A stretch of 64,000 nt of DNA, taken from the NCBI RefSeq assembly GCF_001435195.1, contig NZ_AZFQ01000019.1, forward strand, positions 11,351 to 75,350, given 5' to 3'. Below are positions 1 to 8,831 of the stretch, piece by piece. Origin of the DNA: Liquorilactobacillus satsumensis DSM 16230 = JCM 12392 (GTDB taxonomy: Bacteria > Bacillota > Bacilli > Lactobacillales > Lactobacillaceae). The translations under genes were made by a program, and so were the position numbers. Below the pieces are notes generated by a model that was not told the DNA's origin, made no database searches, and worked only from the letters and a program-made list of their open reading frames with translations. Within the stretch, counting starts at the first letter, position 1; every line of letters starts with the position of its first letter.

Positions 1-35
1 GGGCTGTGACAAAAGTTAAATTTTGTCACAGCCCC
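1..35. terminator. Perfect 14-bp stem hairpin, repeat family R1 copy 1
   Basis: A 14-bp perfect inverted repeat (gggctgtgacaaaa against its complement, loop gttaaa) lies at the left edge. No T-run follows on the + strand, so it would terminate transcription only for a gene lying upstream or on the other strand outside the window. Near-identical hairpins occur at 12500-12541 and 34922-34962, so this belongs to a repeated terminator-like family. Confidence 0.7.
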
Positions 36-153
36 TTAGTGTTTGCTTACAATATTAAGAATCAACTTGGAATGCTGGTGCAATTAGATACTTAAAGTTT
101 TGCTGATTTTTGACTAGCTTTTCAGATTTAATATTTTCTAAATAACTTATCGA

Positions 154-182
154 TTGTCGCATAAATGTGGATATGCTAGAAT
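154..182 (+). promoter_or_regulatory. Promoter for the MaoC-like gene
   Basis: TTGTCG at 154-159, a 17-base spacer, then TAGAAT at 177-182 with a TGn extended -10 immediately upstream. It sits about 30 bases before the MaoC-like start. Read by eye. Confidence 0.6.
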
Positions 183-214
183 ATTCTTAAGACTACGTGG
201 AGGTGGCGCTATAT

Positions 215-694
215 ATGTCAGAAGATACTCATAGGCGGGGCAAAACAATTGATGAGTTAGCCGAAGGTGATTCGCTGACCGTAAATGAAAGCATTTCTGA
301 TCGGGATATTATGCTGTATTTGGGAATGACAAACGATAACAATCCGCTGTATACTCAAGACGAGTATGCTAAAAGAATGGATTATGAAGGGGCAGTTGTA
401 CCACAAATCCTTCTGATGGGAATCATCACCAGTTCAATTTCAAAATTACTGCCGGGGCCAGGCAGTCAAGTTGTTAATTCATCAGTTAATTTTGTTTTAC
501 CGGTGTATCACAATGAAGATGTCACGTTTAACTTTGAAGTGATCAAGGTCGATACCATGAAGGAAGTTATTACACTTTCTGTAACTGGTGTTAAGGGGAG
601 TGACGAACGTATTATTGACGCGGTCTTGATGGTCAAGCCGCCTAAAGAATTTTCAGTAGTCAACGAAACAAAAAAAATAGGGGTGAGTAGTTAA
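215..694 (+). CDS. MaoC-like hot-dog fold protein
   Basis: A 159-residue protein with the MaoC/hydratase type hot-dog fold, a family that hydrates trans-2-enoyl-CoA or acts on acyl thioesters. The signature helix is visible as TNDNNPLYTQDEYA (about residues 37-50), which keeps the Asp and the NP pair of the family motif but has Tyr where catalytic enzymes have His. ATG at 215 is chosen because GGAGGTGG ends 8 bases before it; a GTG at 197 would lie inside that ribosome binding site. The stop overlaps the next ATG by one base, so the gene is co-transcribed with the BI-1 protein. The substrate is unknown, and the lost His makes ordinary hydratase activity uncertain. Confidence 0.75.
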   Translation: MSEDTHRRGKTIDELAEGDSLTVNESISDRDIMLYLGMTNDNNPLYTQDEYAKRMDYEGAVVPQILLMGIITSSISKLLPGPGSQVVNSSVNFVLPVYHNEDVTFNFEVIKVDTMKEVITLSVTGVKGSDERIIDAVLMVKPPKEFSVVNETKKIGVSS

Positions 695-1395
695 TGAATA
701 ACGAACGAAAAATTATTAATCAAGAGCGTTCCGGCGTAAACAGTTTTTTAGCAAAAATGTATGCTTTTATGGCTGGCGCAGTTGGAATCTCAGCATTCGT
801 TGCTTATTTAATCAACAATGTTTATTATGAACAAACAATGACGTTTATTGCGCAAAATCGCTTTATGCTCTTTGTGCTAATCGGCTTGCAGTTCTTTATT
901 GCACTTTCAATGTCTTTTAAAGCCAACCGTGCTCCTGCTATCACAGGTCTCGGGTTAGTAGTATTTGCTGCAATTCAAGGGTTATTCTTTGGCATTGTGC
1001 TCTCAGTTTATACCGCGGCAGATGTTACGATGGCATTTGTTGCAGCAGCAGCGGTCTTCCTTTCGATGGCTACAATTGGTACCGTGACTAAACGTGACTT
1101 GTCTAAAATCGGCACACAGGCTTTGGCTGCTTTGATTGGTTTGGTAGTTGTTTCGGTTATCAACATTTTCTTGCAAAGCACAATGATCCAATTTGTATTT
1201 TCATTTTTCGGGGTGCTTATTTTTACAGCTTTAACAGCTTGGGATGCACAGAAATTCAAGCTTCTTTATCAGCAGACTGGGGCTCAGGTTTCGGCAACCA
1301 ACTTGGCACTAATGGGAGCCTTGCAGCTGTATTTAGATTTTGTTAACTTGTTTATCAGTTTACTGAATATCTTTACTGGCTTTAACAACAAATAA
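694..1395 (+). CDS. Bax inhibitor-1 / YccA family membrane protein
   Basis: A 233-residue integral membrane protein with about seven hydrophobic helices starting near residue 20. The TMBIM signature is present: Asp184 in TAWDAQKFK and Asp215 in QLYLDFVNLF correspond to the conserved acidic pair that, in Bacillus YetJ, forms the pH-sensitive calcium-leak gate. It is therefore probably a calcium-permeable channel in the cytoplasmic membrane; transport is inferred from the family. The start overlaps the upstream stop and has GGGGTGAG before it. A rho-independent terminator follows at about 1484-1521. Confidence 0.9.
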   Translation: MNNERKIINQERSGVNSFLAKMYAFMAGAVGISAFVAYLINNVYYEQTMTFIAQNRFMLFVLIGLQFFIALSMSFKANRAPAITGLGLVVFAAIQGLFFGIVLSVYTAADVTMAFVAAAAVFLSMATIGTVTKRDLSKIGTQALAALIGLVVVSVINIFLQSTMIQFVFSFFGVLIFTALTAWDAQKFKLLYQQTGAQVSATNLALMGALQLYLDFVNLFISLLNIFTGFNNK

Positions 1396-1409
1396 TAATT
1401 TGTTCTGGG

Positions 1410-1521
1410 TGTTATAATTGAGTTCAACTTGCTAGAACGGTCAATCTGGGTAATGGACACGAACCGGTTTAGTTTAACAATGAGAGCGACTTTATTCCGT
1501 TAGGAAAGAGGTCGCTTTTTT
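1410..1521 (+). ncRNA. Candidate small RNA with own promoter and terminator
   Basis: An extended -10 (TGtTATAAT at 1410-1418) lies just after the BI-1 gene with no good -35. About 100 bases later there is a terminator: AGCGAC (1485-1490) pairs with GTCGCT (1511-1516), followed by a T-run. The stretch between has a small hairpin (GTTC-9-GAAC near 1422-1438) and no convincing reading frame. It could equally be just the 3' end of the BI-1 transcript; an independent RNA is an inference. Confidence 0.3.
1484..1521 (+). terminator. Rho-independent terminator after the BI-1 gene
   Basis: Stem AGCGACttt / aaaGaGGTCGCT with an 11-base loop, followed by TTTTTTA. It separates the BI-1 operon from the repeat region and polA. 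Confidence 0.65.
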
Positions 1522-1577
1522 AGTTCGTAATTAGCTACAGTTCGATTAAGAATAATTTTCACCTTAAACAGATTTAG

Positions 1578-1754
1578 TTTTGTAATTTGGTGTTCGTGCA
1601 CATAGCCTAACCGATACCTGTCGGCACTTCTATATAACGTGTTCCAGGTATCAGGCTGATGCGCCTAACCTCAAATTACGCATCGTCATAGCCCAACGAT
1701 TTTGTAATTTGGTGTTCGTGCACACAACCTAACCGATACCTGTCGGCACTTCTA
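1578..1754 (+). repeat. 55-bp direct repeat pair with palindrome in the polA upstream gap
   Basis: The 434-bp gap 1396-1829 has no gene. It holds two 55-bp copies (1578-1632 and 1700-1754, differing at only a few positions) that each contain the mini-hairpin CCGA-tacctg-TCGG. Between and into the second copy lies a palindrome, AATTAC (1674-1679), 24 bases, GTAATT (1704-1709), preceded by CCTAACC. The same AATTAC/GTAATT architecture recurs at 12592-12646 and twice at 35004-35192. Confidence 0.75.
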
Positions 1755-1783
1755 GCTAGTTCCTACCTTCCAAGTAAAATGTT

Positions 1784-1792
1784 TGGTAGAAT
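1784..1792 (+). promoter_or_regulatory. Extended -10 for polA
   Basis: TGgTAGAAT at 1784-1792, about 38 bases before the polA start; no good -35 is visible at the normal distance, which fits an extended -10 promoter. Confidence 0.4.
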
Positions 1793-1829
1793 AAAGCAAG
1801 GTAGACAATCGTTAAAAGGAGTTCGAAAA

Positions 1830-4502
1830 ATGAATAATAAAAAAAAGCTTTTATTAATCGATGGCAACAGCGTCGCTTTTAGAGCGTTCTTTGCTCTGCA
1901 CCAATCGTTAGAACGCTTCGTTAATCACAGTGGATTGCATACCAATGCAATTTATGGATTTAATACGATGCTCGATAACATTATAGAAAAAACAGCTCCC
2001 ACACATGCATTAGTTGCATTTGATGCCGGCAAGCAAACTTTTCGAACTGCCAAGTTTTCAGATTATAAAGGTGGACGTTCCAAAACACCTACCGAACTTT
2101 CTGAACAACTCCCATACTTGCAAAAATTATTAACAGCTTATGGAATGAAAAGCTATGAACTAAAGGAATATGAGGCCGATGATATCATTGGAACACTGGC
2201 CAAGAGGGCCGAAGAAGACGGTTTTGAAGTTGTCATCGTGACTGGTGATCGTGATCTGACACAGCTAGCAACTCCTAAGACAACAGTTGCAGTGACACAA
2301 AAGGGAGTCAGTGAAGTTGAAAACTATACCCCTGAACATGTCTTAGAAAAATATGGAATTACTCCCGCACAAATTGTTGACATGAAGGGATTAGTGGGCG
2401 ATTCATCTGATAATTATCCTGGAGTTGCCAAAGTGGGTGAAAAAACGGCGCTCAAACTTTTAAAACAGTTTGGTTCGTTGGAAGCATTGTACGAAAATCT
2501 CGATCAGTTAAAACCTTCGAAAATGAAGGAACACTTGGAAGAAGATCGTGAGACCGCCTTTTTATGTAAAGATTTGGCACGTATCCGGCAGAACGCACCG
2601 GTTAGTCTTGAACTCGCTGAGCTGGCATGGGCAGGGGAAAATGATGAACAGCTAACGTCTTTTTATGAAGAAATGGACTTTAAAAGTTTCTTACGTAAAC
2701 GCGCGGCTAAAAATCCTGCAGAACAGCCAGAAAGAAGCATAAAAAAATTTGCTTACACAGTACTTGACGAGCAAACTATCACAAAGAGCAATTTTCAAGC
2801 GCAACAGGGCATTTCTTTTTACCTTGAAATGAGTGGCGCTAACTATCATCAAGCACCTTTGGTGGGGTTTGTACTCGTGTTGGGTGCTCAATACTTTGTT
2901 TCGCGAGACTGCAAATTATTACAGCATCCCAAGCTACGTCAATTACTGGCTGATCCCAAGGTGAAAGTGGACCTCTTTGATGGTAAGAGAACTTTTGTAG
3001 GGTTAGCACGGCTTGGAATTAATTTAACTGCAATTGATTTTGATCTTTTACTTGTTTCTTATCTTTTGAATACTAGTGAAAACAGTAATGATTTGGGTAA
3101 ATTGGCACAGTTACATGGCTATGAAGACGTGCGCTCCGATGAAGAGATCTATGGGAAAGGAGCTAAGTATCAAATCCCGACAGATGATAAAATCTTTTTC
3201 GGTCATTTGTGCAGTAAGGCACACGCGATTACAACGCTAAAGGCACCCTTATTGCTGAAATTAAAAGAAAATCAGCAAGAAGAGCTCTATTTGAAGATGG
3301 AACGACCACTCTCACTAGTTCTAGGCGCGATGGAATTGGCAGGTATCAAAGTTGATCAGGCGCGGCTTGAACAAATGGGAAGTGAGTTCAAGGAAAGAAT
3401 TAAAGAAGTTGAGCTGGAAATTTATAATGAAGCTGGTGAAGAGTTCAACTTGAATTCTCCAAAACAATTGGGAGTAATTCTGTTTGAGAAGCTGAAACTT
3501 CCGGTAATTAAAAAAACTAAGACCGGTTATTCAACTGCTGTCGGAGTACTTGAACAATTGCGGGGAATGGCACCGATTGTCGATAATATCTTAAAGTATC
3601 GTCAGATTGCTAAAATTCAGTCGACTTATGTGGAAGGCTTATTAAAATATATCTCACCTAAGGATAGTAAAGTGCATACAAGATATACACAAACTTTGAC
3701 TGCAACTGGAAGATTATCGTCAGTTGATCCTAATTTGCAAAATATTCCGATTAGATTACCTGAAGGCAAGAAGATTAGACAGGTATTTGTGCCACGCAAA
3801 GCGGGCTGGGAAATCTTTTCTTCTGATTATTCGCAGATTGAGCTGCGCGTACTAGCGCATATTTCACATGACGAGAATATGCAAACGGCCTTTAAAGCTG
3901 GTGCTGATATTCATGCCAATACGGCAATGCAGATTTTCGGGTTAGATGCTCCCACACAGGTGACACCTAACATGCGGCGGCAAGCGAAGGCTGTTAATTT
4001 TGGAATTGTTTACGGAATCAGCGACTATGGTCTGGCACAAAATATTGGAATTACACGCAAACAAGCCAAGGCGTTTATTGAGAGATATTTTGAAATCTTT
4101 CCAGGAGTCCACGAGTACATGAAACGGATTGTTGAGCAGGCACATGCCAAAGGATACGTTGAAACACTTTTCAAACGGCGTCGCTATCTACCGGACATTA
4201 AGAGCAAGAACTATAATCTACGCTCTTTTTCAGAAAGAACAGCGATGAATACCCCAATTCAAGGAAGTGCGGCTGATATTATTAAAGTCGCAATGATTAA
4301 TATGCAAAAAATGCTGCAGCAAGAAAAACTTCAGGCAGTCATGCTACTACAAGTGCATGATGAACTGATCTTTGAGGCGCCCGATGATGAGATTGAACGT
4401 TTGGAAAAACTTGTGCCGCAAGTGATGGATCAAGCTGTTTCGTTAGAAGTTCCGCTTAAAGTAGAGAGTTCTCATGGCAGCACGTGGTTTGATACTAAGT
4501 AA
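1830..4502 (+). CDS. polA: DNA polymerase I
   Basis: An 890-residue family A DNA polymerase for Okazaki fragment processing and repair synthesis. The N-terminal 5'-3' exonuclease (about 1-290) starts LLLIDGNSVAFRAFF and has the acidic EYEADDIIGTLA motif. The middle domain keeps the fold but has lost the proofreading acids (YLEMSG where FDTET-like residues are expected), as in Bacillus-type Pol I, so there is probably no 3'-5' exonuclease. Polymerase motifs A (SDYSQIELRVLAH), B (RRQAKAVNFGIVYG) and C (LLQVHDELIFE) are intact. The ATG at 1830 follows AAAGGAG; an upstream in-frame ATG at 1779 has no ribosome site. First gene of a replication and repair operon with mutM and coaE. Confidence 0.97.
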   Translation: MNNKKKLLLIDGNSVAFRAFFALHQSLERFVNHSGLHTNAIYGFNTMLDNIIEKTAPTHALVAFDAGKQTFRTAKFSDYKGGRSKTPTELSEQLPYLQKLLTAYGMKSYELKEYEADDIIGTLAKRAEEDGFEVVIVTGDRDLTQLATPKTTVAVTQKGVSEVENYTPEHVLEKYGITPAQIVDMKGLVGDSSDNYPGVAKVGEKTALKLLKQFGSLEALYENLDQLKPSKMKEHLEEDRETAFLCKDLARIRQNAPVSLELAELAWAGENDEQLTSFYEEMDFKSFLRKRAAKNPAEQPERSIKKFAYTVLDEQTITKSNFQAQQGISFYLEMSGANYHQAPLVGFVLVLGAQYFVSRDCKLLQHPKLRQLLADPKVKVDLFDGKRTFVGLARLGINLTAIDFDLLLVSYLLNTSENSNDLGKLAQLHGYEDVRSDEEIYGKGAKYQIPTDDKIFFGHLCSKAHAITTLKAPLLLKLKENQQEELYLKMERPLSLVLGAMELAGIKVDQARLEQMGSEFKERIKEVELEIYNEAGEEFNLNSPKQLGVILFEKLKLPVIKKTKTGYSTAVGVLEQLRGMAPIVDNILKYRQIAKIQSTYVEGLLKYISPKDSKVHTRYTQTLTATGRLSSVDPNLQNIPIRLPEGKKIRQVFVPRKAGWEIFSSDYSQIELRVLAHISHDENMQTAFKAGADIHANTAMQIFGLDAPTQVTPNMRRQAKAVNFGIVYGISDYGLAQNIGITRKQAKAFIERYFEIFPGVHEYMKRIVEQAHAKGYVETLFKRRRYLPDIKSKNYNLRSFSERTAMNTPIQGSAADIIKVAMINMQKMLQQEKLQAVMLLQVHDELIFEAPDDEIERLEKLVPQVMDQAVSLEVPLKVESSHGSTWFDTK

Positions 4503-4528
4503 GATTGTGATGGAAGGAAGAAAAGCAG

Positions 4529-5356
4529 ATGCCGGAATTGCCAGAAGTAGAAACGGTGCGTCGCGGGCTTGAAAAATTAGTACTTGGCGCCCAGATTGAG
4601 AATGTGAAAATTTATTACCCCAAAATTATCAATGGGGATCCCCAGAGCTTTCAACAAGAATTGCGTGGACGGACGATTGAAAGTATTACACGGCGCGGAA
4701 AATATTTGATCTTTAATTTCGATACTGGGATATCGTTTGTCTCCCATTTACGGATGGAAGGAAAGTACTTTGTTGAAAATCCTAAAACTCCACTTGAAAA
4801 ACATACGCACATTGTTTTTACACTTTCTGATGGTCAGCAATTAAGATACAATGATGTGCGCAAATTTGGCAGGATGCATTTGGTGAAAACGGCGCAGGTC
4901 CAACAACTTCCAGGGTTAAAGAAGCTAGGTCCCGAGCCGACAGCAGCTTTATTTGACAAGCAACTTTTTTATGAAAGATTGAAACATAAGAAAAAAATGA
5001 TTAAGCCTGCCTTACTAGATCAAACGATTGTTGCGGGGTTGGGAAATATTTATACAGACGAAGTTTTATGGTCTAGTAAAATAAATCCGCAGACACCTGC
5101 TGCACACCTCAGCAAAAGTGAGGCTGATCGCTTACATGATGAAATTATCACTGAGTTAGCACGAGCAACTAGCCAAGGAGGGACAACTGTCTTTACGTAT
5201 ACTGATACGTTTGGGCACGCAGGTTCTTTTCAAAAACAACTACATGCTTACGGCAGAAAAGGACAGCCTTGCGAACGCTGTGCAACACCACTGAAAAAAA
5301 TAGTGGTCGGGCAGCGTGGGACCACCTTTTGCCCGCAATGTCAGAAGGTGAAATAA
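4529..5356 (+). CDS. mutM: Formamidopyrimidine-DNA glycosylase
   Basis: A 275-residue Fpg/MutM base-excision repair enzyme that removes 8-oxoguanine and formamidopyrimidines and nicks the abasic site. The invariant N-terminus MPELPEVETV supplies the catalytic Pro2 and Glu3. RRGKYLIF near residue 57 carries the conserved lysine, and the C-terminal zinc finger is CERC...CPQC. Usual length. Lies 26 bases after polA with GGAAGGA before the ATG, and its stop directly abuts the coaE start, so the three genes form one operon. Confidence 0.97.
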   Translation: MPELPEVETVRRGLEKLVLGAQIENVKIYYPKIINGDPQSFQQELRGRTIESITRRGKYLIFNFDTGISFVSHLRMEGKYFVENPKTPLEKHTHIVFTLSDGQQLRYNDVRKFGRMHLVKTAQVQQLPGLKKLGPEPTAALFDKQLFYERLKHKKKMIKPALLDQTIVAGLGNIYTDEVLWSSKINPQTPAAHLSKSEADRLHDEIITELARATSQGGTTVFTYTDTFGHAGSFQKQLHAYGRKGQPCERCATPLKKIVVGQRGTTFCPQCQKVK

Positions 5357-5965
5357 TTGACATATGTTTTGGGGTTGACTGGCGGCATTGCAGCTGGCAA
5401 AACAACTGTCAGCGACTACCTAAAAAAAGCAGGTGCAGTCGTGATCGATGCAGATGTAATCGCACGCACGGTGGTATGTCCTGGAACTCCGGGCTTAAAG
5501 CAGATCGTGGCGGTCTTTGGCACGGAGATCCTCACCTCTAAGGGACAGTTAGCCCGTCAAAAATTGGGAAATCTTGTTTTTGCGGATCAGCATAAGCTGG
5601 CGAGCTTGAATCGCATTATGGGACCGTTGATTCACGCAGAGATTTATCGGCAACTAAAGGTTTATAAAGAAAAAAAAGTAAAGCTACTTGTGTTGGCAAT
5701 TCCTTTATTATTTGAGGGCGGATATGCAAAATACTGTGATAGTGTAATGACGATTTCAAGCAGCAAAACATTGCAGCTTCAACGTTTAATGAACCGCGAT
5801 GGATTAACGCAACAGCAGGCCAAGGAACGTCTTGAAGCACAAATGTCCGAAAAAGAGCGCAACCAACGTGCTGACATTGTGATTGATAATACTAAAGAAG
5901 TTGAAGAAACCCTGTCACAAGTGCTAAAATGGCTTATAACGAATGGGTTTGCAGAAAAAGCATAG
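5357..5965 (+). CDS. coaE: Dephospho-CoA kinase
   Basis: A 202-residue P-loop kinase that phosphorylates the 3'-hydroxyl of dephospho-CoA, the last step of coenzyme A synthesis. The P-loop is GLTGGIAAGKTT at residues 5-16, followed by DADVIARTVV, and the lid region has LMNRDGLTQQQAKERL. Start is TTG at 5357, the base after the mutM stop, with AAGGTG (5345-5350) at good distance inside the end of mutM. Translational coupling with mutM is likely. Confidence 0.96.
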   Translation: MTYVLGLTGGIAAGKTTVSDYLKKAGAVVIDADVIARTVVCPGTPGLKQIVAVFGTEILTSKGQLARQKLGNLVFADQHKLASLNRIMGPLIHAEIYRQLKVYKEKKVKLLVLAIPLLFEGGYAKYCDSVMTISSSKTLQLQRLMNRDGLTQQQAKERLEAQMSEKERNQRADIVIDNTKEVEETLSQVLKWLITNGFAEKA

Positions 5966-5986
5966 TATTTTAACGAGGTGAAAAAT

Positions 5987-6484
5987 ATGAAATGTCCCCG
6001 CTGCCATCATAATGGTTCGCGCGTGGTTGATAGCCGACCTGCTGATGGCGGACATGTAATCAGGCGCCGACGCGAGTGTGAGGCCTGTGGGTTTCGCTTT
6101 ACTACTTTTGAACGAGTTGAAGCGACACCGTTACTTGTCATTAAAAAGAATGGAACACGTGAGGAGTTTAACCGCGAGAAAATTCTACGTGGAATTGTCC
6201 GTGCTGCAGAAAAACGTCCGGTAGGTATGGATGAAATCACACGCATCGTTGATGACGTTGAAAATAAGGTCCGGTCATTAGGCGAAAATGAAGTTTCCAG
6301 TCAACTGATTGGTGAATATGTAATGGGCTTATTGGCGGATGTTGATGAAATTTCTTACATCCGTTTTGCGAGTGTTTATCGCCAATTTAAGGACATGAAA
6401 GTTTTCTTGAAAGAACTCAAGGAAATGATGGCACGTGATAAAAAAAATAAAAATAAAAATGAGAATGAATCCGATGATCAGTAA
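5987..6484 (+). CDS. nrdR: Transcriptional repressor NrdR
   Basis: A 165-residue ATP/dATP-sensing repressor of ribonucleotide reductase genes. Zinc ribbon ligands are Cys3, Cys6, Cys31 and Cys34 with the DNA-contacting stretch VIRRRREC; an ATP-cone follows from about residue 49 ([16 protein letters not shown]). ATG 5987 is preferred over the in-frame GTG at 5978 because GAGGTG (5975-5980) is its ribosome site. The C-terminus is an Asn/Lys-rich tail. Sits between coaE and the primosome genes dnaB-dnaI, the standard Firmicute order. Confidence 0.96.
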   Translation: MKCPRCHHNGSRVVDSRPADGGHVIRRRRECEACGFRFTTFERVEATPLLVIKKNGTREEFNREKILRGIVRAAEKRPVGMDEITRIVDDVENKVRSLGENEVSSQLIGEYVMGLLADVDEISYIRFASVYRQFKDMKVFLKELKEMMARDKKNKNKNENESDDQ

Positions 6485-6499
6485 GGGGGAGTGACCAGC

Positions 6500-7864
6500 T
6501 TGACGATGGTTAACGATAGTTTTTCACCCAAAGATGGATTCATTGTTTTTTCTCGGCAGAAGTTGCTTGCAGGTGATCCTGAAATAGTCATTAAACTATA
6601 TCAACCCCTGATTGGAGCAGCTTCATTCAGTCTTTATATGCTATTGCGCACGTTTGTTGCACAGAGGGTTTCGCTCTCTGAACGCAGAATGCACACAACT
6701 CTGTTAGAGCTATTGGATATGGGAGCAAATACGCTATATGAGGCACGGTGTAAGTTAGAAGCAATTGGACTGTTACGGACGTATGAACAAGAAGATGAAT
6801 TGGGGAAAGTTGTTCTTTACGAATTACAGGCACCCCAACTTCCACGTGCATTTTTTGAAGATGATCTTTTGCGGACACTCTTGCTTGAGACTGTTGGAGA
6901 GCAGCAATTTAAAGCGCTGCAGCACTACTTTTTTAACCCGCTTTTTGAGCACCCACAAGCAGTTGAGACGACTAAACATTTCTTGGAAGTTTTCAATATT
7001 CAACCGCGCACACTGCAACAAAAGACTCGATTAGCAAGTCTTTTCGAGAGCTCTGCGACGAAAAAACCTGAGATGAGTTGGAAAGAGACTGGACTTGATC
7101 GTACTTTCGTAGTTGCGCTGCTTGAACATTCATTTATAGATACCAAGCAGGTGTTGGAGCATGAAAAAAAATTATTAGTAGCACACGTAGTTTATGGACT
7201 TGATGAGCTTACGCTAGTTAATCTTTTGGAGCAAGCCGCAAATGTAGCAACTAACAAAGTTGATTTTGCACTTTTTGAAAAGTTAGTACAACAGCAAAAA
7301 CCACAAGGTGCGCTTACAAAACAGGTGAACCAGCCACAGGCTGAAGCTGTTACCAGCCAAGATGTTCCTCAGTTGCGACAAGAAGATCAAGGACTCTTAG
7401 ATGCGTGTCGCGCCTATGCACCGGCAGACTTTCTGCGCGTCTTGAAAAAGGAAAAAGGGAGCTTTGCGACAGCTTCTGAATTGCATACTTTAGAATGGGT
7501 TGGACAAAAGAAACTTTTTCACCCTGCTGTGATTAATGTTTTGATTCATTACATGATGATTGACAGAGAAATGGCATTGTTGAATCGAAATTTTTTTGAA
7601 GCGGTGATTTCCGATTGGAGTCAAAAAAAGATCGCGACTCCTGAAGAAGCAATGCAGCAGGTACGCAGTTTCAATTCACTTAAGAAGCAACAAAAAACGC
7701 CGACTTCGAAAACACGACCGCGCAGACGCACGCAGGTAATTCAAAAAGAAAAGTTACCTGATTGGGCAAAGGATGGAGCACAGTTAACACCGCAATCTAA
7801 ATTCAGCGAAGCAGACCGGCAGAAGTTAAAAGCGCGTCTTAGCAAATTTAAAAAGAAACAGTAA
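6500..7864 (+). CDS. dnaB: Replication initiation and membrane attachment protein DnaB
   Basis: About 454 residues, the Firmicute primosomal DnaB (DnaB/DnaD family, not the helicase). With DnaD and DnaI it loads the replicative helicase at oriC and at restart sites. The N-terminal winged-helix region (PEIVIKLYQPLIGAASFSLY) and the C-terminal DnaD-like helical domain (about 310-400, SELHTLEWVGQKKLFHPAVI) are visible; the tail is Lys/Arg-rich. Start is uncertain: TTG 6500 lies 10 bases after AAGGGGG and is preferred; GTG 6491 is too close and ATG 6506 rather far. Followed directly by dnaI. Confidence 0.93.
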   Translation: MTMVNDSFSPKDGFIVFSRQKLLAGDPEIVIKLYQPLIGAASFSLYMLLRTFVAQRVSLSERRMHTTLLELLDMGANTLYEARCKLEAIGLLRTYEQEDELGKVVLYELQAPQLPRAFFEDDLLRTLLLETVGEQQFKALQHYFFNPLFEHPQAVETTKHFLEVFNIQPRTLQQKTRLASLFESSATKKPEMSWKETGLDRTFVVALLEHSFIDTKQVLEHEKKLLVAHVVYGLDELTLVNLLEQAANVATNKVDFALFEKLVQQQKPQGALTKQVNQPQAEAVTSQDVPQLRQEDQGLLDACRAYAPADFLRVLKKEKGSFATASELHTLEWVGQKKLFHPAVINVLIHYMMIDREMALLNRNFFEAVISDWSQKKIATPEEAMQQVRSFNSLKKQQKTPTSKTRPRRRTQVIQKEKLPDWAKDGAQLTPQSKFSEADRQKLKARLSKFKKKQ

Positions 7865-7879
7865 GAAGGGGGCGAAAAA

Positions 7880-8803
7880 ATGAAGAACGTCGGTGATGAA
7901 CTTGCGCAACAGTTAAAAAAGCACAACTGGACCAAAAATTATCAACAACTGATTCGACAAGCTTTTGCTGATCAAGAAGTTGCACGGTTTATTAAAGAAA
8001 ATCAAACTGAGTTATCAAAAGAGGATCTCGTCCGCAGTGCAAGTAAGGTTTACGAATTTGTGACAATTAAAAAAAAGTTGGCAAATGGAGAAGAAGTTCC
8101 AGTACCAGGATATCGGCCCCAGCTGATTTTGAATAATCATCTAATTGAGGTTGCGTATGTCCCAAGTGAACAATTACTGCTTGCTAGAAAGCAACAGGCT
8201 GTGCGTGCACGTGTCCGTTCTTTGAATATGCCTAAAAGTGTTAAAGCTGCACAATTGTCGGATTATGATTTAGAAGGACGTGAAGAAGTTGCGGCTGCGG
8301 CTGGGAACTTTATTGAGCAATATATTGCGCAACCGCAAACATTTATTCCAGGGATGTATCTGGAAGGCAGCTTCGGTGTAGGTAAAACTTTCTTGCTAGG
8401 AGCGATTGCAAATGGCTTAGCCGAAGAAGGATACCAGTCGACGCTTCTTCATTTTCCTTCTTTTGCTGTTGAACTTAAAAATGCAATTAGTGGCGGCGGT
8501 ACACTGGCAATGATTGAAAGTGTTAAAAAAGCTCCGATTTTAATGCTCGATGATTTAGGTGCTGATCAACTGTCAAGCTGGTTACGAGATGATGTCTTGG
8601 GCGTTATTTTACAATATCGAATGCAAGAAGAGTTGTCGACCTTTTTTAGTTCAAATCTATCAATGAAAGAGTTGCAGGAGCAGTATTTAACAATTAATAA
8701 TCGCGGTGAGGCGGAGCCACTTAAGGCACGCCGTATCATGGAACGCATTCGCTTTTTAGCTCGAGAATACACAGTCATTGGGCGTAATAGAAGGCATTCT
8801 TAA
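7880..8803 (+). CDS. dnaI: Primosomal protein DnaI (helicase loader)
   Basis: A 307-residue AAA+ ATPase that loads the replicative helicase onto DNA. Walker A is GSFGVGKT at 163-170 and Walker B LMLDD at 221-225; the N-terminal helicase-interaction domain is about 1-135. Unlike B. subtilis DnaI, whose N-terminal domain has a Cys/His zinc site, this protein contains no cysteine at all: the equivalent segment reads LANGEEVPVPGYRP. Strong ribosome site AGAAGGGGG before ATG. Last gene of the replication operon; a T-box leader follows. Confidence 0.95.
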   Translation: MKNVGDELAQQLKKHNWTKNYQQLIRQAFADQEVARFIKENQTELSKEDLVRSASKVYEFVTIKKKLANGEEVPVPGYRPQLILNNHLIEVAYVPSEQLLLARKQQAVRARVRSLNMPKSVKAAQLSDYDLEGREEVAAAAGNFIEQYIAQPQTFIPGMYLEGSFGVGKTFLLGAIANGLAEEGYQSTLLHFPSFAVELKNAISGGGTLAMIESVKKAPILMLDDLGADQLSSWLRDDVLGVILQYRMQEELSTFFSSNLSMKELQEQYLTINNRGEAEPLKARRIMERIRFLAREYTVIGRNRRHS

Positions 8804-8831
8804 AATCTAAAGTTAGTCTTGAATTAACAAA

